Of a DNA stretch of 7,364 nt, positions 4,551 to 7,364 are shown piece after piece. The DNA is taken from the NCBI GenBank assembly GCA_021802375.1, contig JAKAAL010000188.1, forward strand, positions 1 to 7,364, written 5' to 3'. Every line of letters begins with the position of its first letter. Within the stretch, counting starts at the first letter, position 1. The DNA is from Bacillota bacterium (lineage in GTDB: Bacteria > Bacillota_E > Sulfobacillia > Sulfobacillales > Sulfobacillaceae). The notes beneath the pieces were generated by a model, which was given only the letters and a program-made list of their open reading frames with translations, was not told the DNA's origin and ran no database searches. The position numbers and the translations under genes were made by a program.

Positions 4551-6290
4551 ATGGGTAAGCGTCTCGCTATGCTCGGGATGGTGGGGGTGAGCGCCGCAGC
4601 ATTGGCAGGATGCGGCTCGTCGCCCGCTACGACATCCACTGGGACAAGTTCCACGGGCGGAACGGTGGTTGTGGCGCTGGCGCCGGACAGTCCACCGAAC
4701 TGGTTTGTGCCTGTCTTCAGCGCCGCGGCGTACATTGAAATCAACGCGCAAATCCAGTTTCTGATGTATCGGCCGTTGGTCTATCTCAACAAGGAGAGCC
4801 AGGTGGACTACTCTCGTTCGCTGGCCAAGAACATTGCGGTAAGCAACAATGGCACCACCTATACCATTACGTTGAATCCCAAGTACCGGTGGTCCAACGG
4901 GAAGCCTGTGACGGCGCAAGACGTCGTCTTTACCTGGGACCTGATTCGCGATGCGACGCAACCGAATGCGCCGTGGACTTATGGGGCGGCCGGCAGTGGC
5001 GGCGTGCCCAGCGATTGGAAGAGTGTCACCGCGCAGGGCAGCAACACGGTCGTGGTCACGGTCGACAAGCCGGTGAACCCAACCTGGTTCATCCACAACG
5101 GGCTTAGCCAAATCAGCCCGATTCCCAAGGCGAGTTGGGACAAGTATCCCAACAACCCTGTCCAGGAGCTGCGCTTCATTCAATCGGTGGCCAATTCGCC
5201 CTCCAACCCAGTCTATAAAGTTGTGGACGGACCCTTCCAGTTCAAGAGCTGGCAGGCCAACAACTACTGGGAACTGGTGCCAAACCCGAACTACGGCGGG
5301 CACAAGGCTTCCATCAGCAAGTTGATTTTCCAGTATGAGACGTCATCGGCCAACGAATTTGTCGGACTCCGCAATGGAACGGTGAGTGTGGGATACCTTC
5401 CGCCCTCGATGTATCAAGCGCGGCACAACTTGCCCAATGACGTGCTGTCATCCACCTATCTCTTCGGCATGAACTACATCGTGCCCAACGTCAATCCGAA
5501 CGCTCCTGGCGGCATGGGGAAAGTATTTTCCAATCTGTACGTGCGGCAGGCGCTGGAGATGGGCATTGACCAGCAAGGCATCATTTCCACCCTGTACCAC
5601 GGCGCCGGCGTTGCGACGGACGGACCGATCCCGAGCCAACCGCCGACCATTTACACGGACCCCAAGTTGAAGAAGACGCCGTATCCGTTTAATCCCGCGG
5701 CGGGGAAGAAGCTGCTGGAGTCGCACGGCTGGACCGACGTAAACGGGGTCATGACCAAGAACGGTCAGAAGCTGGCCTTTACCATGATCTACGCCGCCGG
5801 CAGCACCACCGAAACGCACATGGTGGAATTGATTAAGAACGACTGGGCGCAAGAAGGCGTTCAGGTGACACTGCAGCAGATGCCCATCAATGAAGTGTTG
5901 GCGACCACCGCGCAGTCGGACGCCACTAAGTGGCAGATGGGCTATTGGGGCGCTGGCTGGACCTATCAGCTGGACTACTACCCCTCGGGCGGAAACTTGT
6001 TCGCGACGGGTGCAGGAGAAAATGTGGGCGGCTACAACAACGCGACACTGGACCAGCTCATTCAAAACACCTACATGCCCGGTACGGAGAGCCAGATTCA
6101 AGCGCGCATGGATGCGTACCAGGAATTTATGGCACAGCATCTGCCGGTTCTCTGGGTTCCGTGGTTCCCCATGGGCTACGCCCGCATGATTGGGTTCGAC
6201 GTGCACTCCAAGAGTGTGCACGGGACGGTCAGCACGTTTAACCCGGTGACCGACTTCCTGTACGCCAACTACTGGACCGTCAGCCAATAG
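4551..6290 (+). CDS. ABC transporter substrate-binding lipoprotein, family 5 (peptide/oligopeptide type)
   Basis: This is a 579-residue extracellular solute receptor. The N-terminus has a basic MGKR, a hydrophobic core and the lipobox LAGC, so Cys21 is the expected lipidation site and the mature protein is anchored to the outer face of the membrane. A Ser/Thr/Gly linker (residues 22-37) precedes the SBP_bac_5 domain. Family signatures are RPLVYLN, the stretch YRWSNGKPVTAQDVVFTWDL (ending near residue 130), VDGPFQFKSWQ, and LYVRQALEMGIDQQGI with a following PIPSQPP. Length is normal. The likely ligands are oligopeptides or dipeptides, though family 5 also includes nickel and glycoside receptors. 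The ATG at 4551 has an AGGAGGG 8 nt upstream. A peptidase gene follows after 42 nt; no permease or ATPase genes are in the window, so it may use components encoded elsewhere. Confidence 0.93.
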   Translation: MGKRLAMLGMVGVSAAALAGCGSSPATTSTGTSSTGGTVVVALAPDSPPNWFVPVFSAAAYIEINAQIQFLMYRPLVYLNKESQVDYSRSLAKNIAVSNNGTTYTITLNPKYRWSNGKPVTAQDVVFTWDLIRDATQPNAPWTYGAAGSGGVPSDWKSVTAQGSNTVVVTVDKPVNPTWFIHNGLSQISPIPKASWDKYPNNPVQELRFIQSVANSPSNPVYKVVDGPFQFKSWQANNYWELVPNPNYGGHKASISKLIFQYETSSANEFVGLRNGTVSVGYLPPSMYQARHNLPNDVLSSTYLFGMNYIVPNVNPNAPGGMGKVFSNLYVRQALEMGIDQQGIISTLYHGAGVATDGPIPSQPPTIYTDPKLKKTPYPFNPAAGKKLLESHGWTDVNGVMTKNGQKLAFTMIYAAGSTTETHMVELIKNDWAQEGVQVTLQQMPINEVLATTAQSDATKWQMGYWGAGWTYQLDYYPSGGNLFATGAGENVGGYNNATLDQLIQNTYMPGTESQIQARMDAYQEFMAQHLPVLWVPWFPMGYARMIGFDVHSKSVHGTVSTFNPVTDFLYANYWTVSQ

Positions 6291-6332
6291 CGGATGGTCT
6301 CATGGAATTCGAGATAAGGAGAGTCGAACGCG

Positions 6333-7217
6333 ATGGATGGACAGACACGCATCATCACCCTCAAGAACGGCTATCACGTCTGGACACGGCAAGTGGGAAC
6401 AGGGGCCATTCCGGTATTGTTGCTCCATGGCGGTCCGGGGGCGACGCACGAGTACATGGAGGCTTTGGCCGAATACTTGCCGCTGGATCGCGTTCGGCTC
6501 TACTTCTATGACCAGTTGGGATCCTATCACTCGGATCAACCGACTGATGCGGGGTTATGGACGATCGAGCGGTTCCGGGACGAAGTCAATGAGGTGCGCC
6601 AGGTGCTGGGCTTGGAGCGTTTCATACTCTTTGGGCAATCCTGGGGCGGTCTCTTGGCGATTGAATATGCGCTTCATTATCCTGAACAACTGATGGGCGT
6701 CGTGATTTCCAACATGGTGGCAAGCATTCAGGCCTATGTGCGGCATCTCAATGCACTGCGCGCCGAGCTTCCGGTGTCCATGCAGGAGGAAATGACCGAG
6801 TACGAGGCAGCCGAACAGTTTACCCACCCCCGCTACTTGGAAATCATGGATGTCCTGTACCGCCGCCATCTGTGCCGGCTGGACGCATGGCCAGCGGCGG
6901 TGTCCCGCTCGCTCGCGCGCATCAATATGGATGTGTACGGCACCATGCAGGGGCCCAACGAGTTCTTGGTCACGGGAACCTTCAAAGACTGGGACCGGTG
7001 GGACGATCTCGCATCCATTCAAGTGCCGGCATTGCTCATGGTCGGGGCGCACGACACCATGGATCCTGCGGACGTTATCGAGATGGGGCGACGGATTCCT
7101 GGATCGGAAACGGTAGTGTGCCCGGATGGCAGTCACATTGCCATGTGGGATGATCCCGGGCATTACTTCCCCCCGCTGGAAGCATTTATTATCCGGCGGG
7201 CCGAAGCAGAAGCCTAG
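6333..7217 (+). CDS. pip: Proline iminopeptidase (alpha/beta hydrolase, peptidase S33)
   Basis: This is a 294-residue cytoplasmic serine peptidase that removes N-terminal proline, or other residues, from short peptides. The oxyanion motif HGGPG is at 32-36, followed by YDQLGS (59-64). The nucleophile elbow GQSWGG places the catalytic serine at 103. The remaining triad residues are D241 (GAHDTMDP) and H268 (GSHIAMWDD). The cap region has MQGPNEF (205-211), typical of the proline-iminopeptidase group that includes the tricorn-interacting factor F1. Length is normal and there is no signal peptide. The ATG at 6333 is preceded by AAGGAG, 11 nt away, which is slightly long but usable. With the peptide-binding lipoprotein upstream it probably forms one operon for peptide uptake and use. 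Amide hydrolases of related specificity cannot be excluded. Confidence 0.92.
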   Translation: MDGQTRIITLKNGYHVWTRQVGTGAIPVLLLHGGPGATHEYMEALAEYLPLDRVRLYFYDQLGSYHSDQPTDAGLWTIERFRDEVNEVRQVLGLERFILFGQSWGGLLAIEYALHYPEQLMGVVISNMVASIQAYVRHLNALRAELPVSMQEEMTEYEAAEQFTHPRYLEIMDVLYRRHLCRLDAWPAAVSRSLARINMDVYGTMQGPNEFLVTGTFKDWDRWDDLASIQVPALLMVGAHDTMDPADVIEMGRRIPGSETVVCPDGSHIAMWDDPGHYFPPLEAFIIRRAEAEA

Positions 7218-7220
7218 ATT

Positions 7221-7261
7221 CCGCTTAAAACGGTTTCCCGCGTCCGCTGACGCGGAAGCGG
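7221..7261 (+). terminator. Nested hairpin just after the peptidase gene
   Basis: An outer stem, CCGCTT (7221-7226) with AAGCGG (7256-7261), encloses an inner perfect stem, CCGCGTC (7238-7244) with GACGCGG (7249-7255) and a CGCT loop. It begins 4 nt after the stop codon. There is no T-run after it, so it may be a weak terminator or a 3'-end stabilising structure. Confidence 0.4.
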
Positions 7262-7270
7262 CACCAGTTT

Positions 7271-7356
7271 AAAGACAACTCTAGCCTGATCGGACCGCAC
7301 TTGACGATAGATGTCGAAACGCGGGTATGATACGATCACGGCTAGAGTTTGTCTTT
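7271..7356. repeat. 86-nt near-perfect inverted repeat enclosing a promoter-like sequence
   Basis: The left arm (7271-7292, beginning AAAGACAA and ending TGATCG) is complementary at all 22 positions to the right arm (7333-7356, beginning CGATCA and ending GTCTTT). The right arm has two single extra bases: one A-T position in the AAACT/AGTTT stretch, and C7339. The 40-nt centre (7293-7332) contains promoter-like boxes. No flanking target duplication is obvious. It could be a palindromic repeat element, a paired operator, or recombination sites. The window ends 8 nt after it. Confidence 0.7.
7301..7331 (+). promoter_or_regulatory. Candidate promoter within the inverted repeat
   Basis: TTGACG (7301-7306) and TATGAT (7326-7331) each match the sigma-A consensus at 5 of 6 positions. 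The 19-nt spacer is longer than the ideal 17. Transcription would begin near 7338-7340, at the inner edge of the right arm, and drive a gene beyond the window. Confidence 0.4.
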
Positions 7357-7364
7357 GATCGGGA

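Noticed and set aside
4548..5303. A long minus-strand frame opposite the peptide-binding protein gene
   Set aside because: It is the antisense shadow of a confidently identified gene, has no motif of its own, and lacks a ribosome site.
5448..6287. A 279-codon minus-strand frame opposite the 3' half of the peptide-binding protein gene
   Set aside because: It is an antisense shadow with a His, Val and Arg rich composition typical of reverse translation of GC-rich coding DNA.
7271..7356. Integron attC recombination site
   Set aside because: The arm ends do not fit the attC core pattern (RYYYAAC and GTTRRRY), and no cassette-like gene arrangement or integrase is visible.

Overview
The window carries seven credible protein genes plus one or two weak small-ORF candidates. 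They are arranged in short operons separated by regulatory-looking gaps. The strong AGGAGG-type ribosome sites, TTG and GTG starts, extended -10 promoters, lipoprotein signal on a peptide-binding protein and a GC content near 55-60% (estimated by eye) suggest a Gram-positive bacterium. A Bacillota lineage that keeps Tad-type pili, such as the Sulfobacillus or Alicyclobacillus group, fits best. This placement is inference; there is no rRNA or other marker gene here.

Layout: (1) Positions 1-1740, plus strand, hold the end of a Tad pilus or secretion operon: the C-terminal part of a TadB-like protein, a complete TadC-like protein, and a small DUF192 protein 7 nt downstream. (2) Positions 1744-2103, minus strand, encode a single-domain M50-type membrane metalloprotease that converges on the Tad operon with only 3 nt between stop codons. 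(3) Positions 2104-2955 (about 850 nt) have no confident gene. They hold the protease promoter, a Cys-rich mini-ORF and a 62-codon ORF on the minus strand, several hairpins, one terminator-like hairpin with a T-run, and the leader of the next gene. (4) Positions 2956-3936 encode a YajO-like aldo/keto reductase, followed by a hairpin terminator. (5) Positions 4126-4353, minus strand, encode a 75-residue protein of unknown function, divergent from the next operon. (6) Positions 4551-7217 encode a family 5 peptide-binding lipoprotein and a proline iminopeptidase 42 nt apart, a sensible pair for capturing peptides outside the cell and trimming them inside. (7) Positions 7218-7364 are non-coding and hold a nested hairpin and then an 86-nt near-perfect inverted repeat that encloses a promoter-like sequence.

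Most genes belong to known families. The least expected features are the inverted-repeat-enclosed promoter at 7271-7356, the tandem 10-bp repeats upstream of the binding-protein gene, and the small-ORF and hairpin-rich gap at 2104-2955. I do not see a clearly new multi-gene system.
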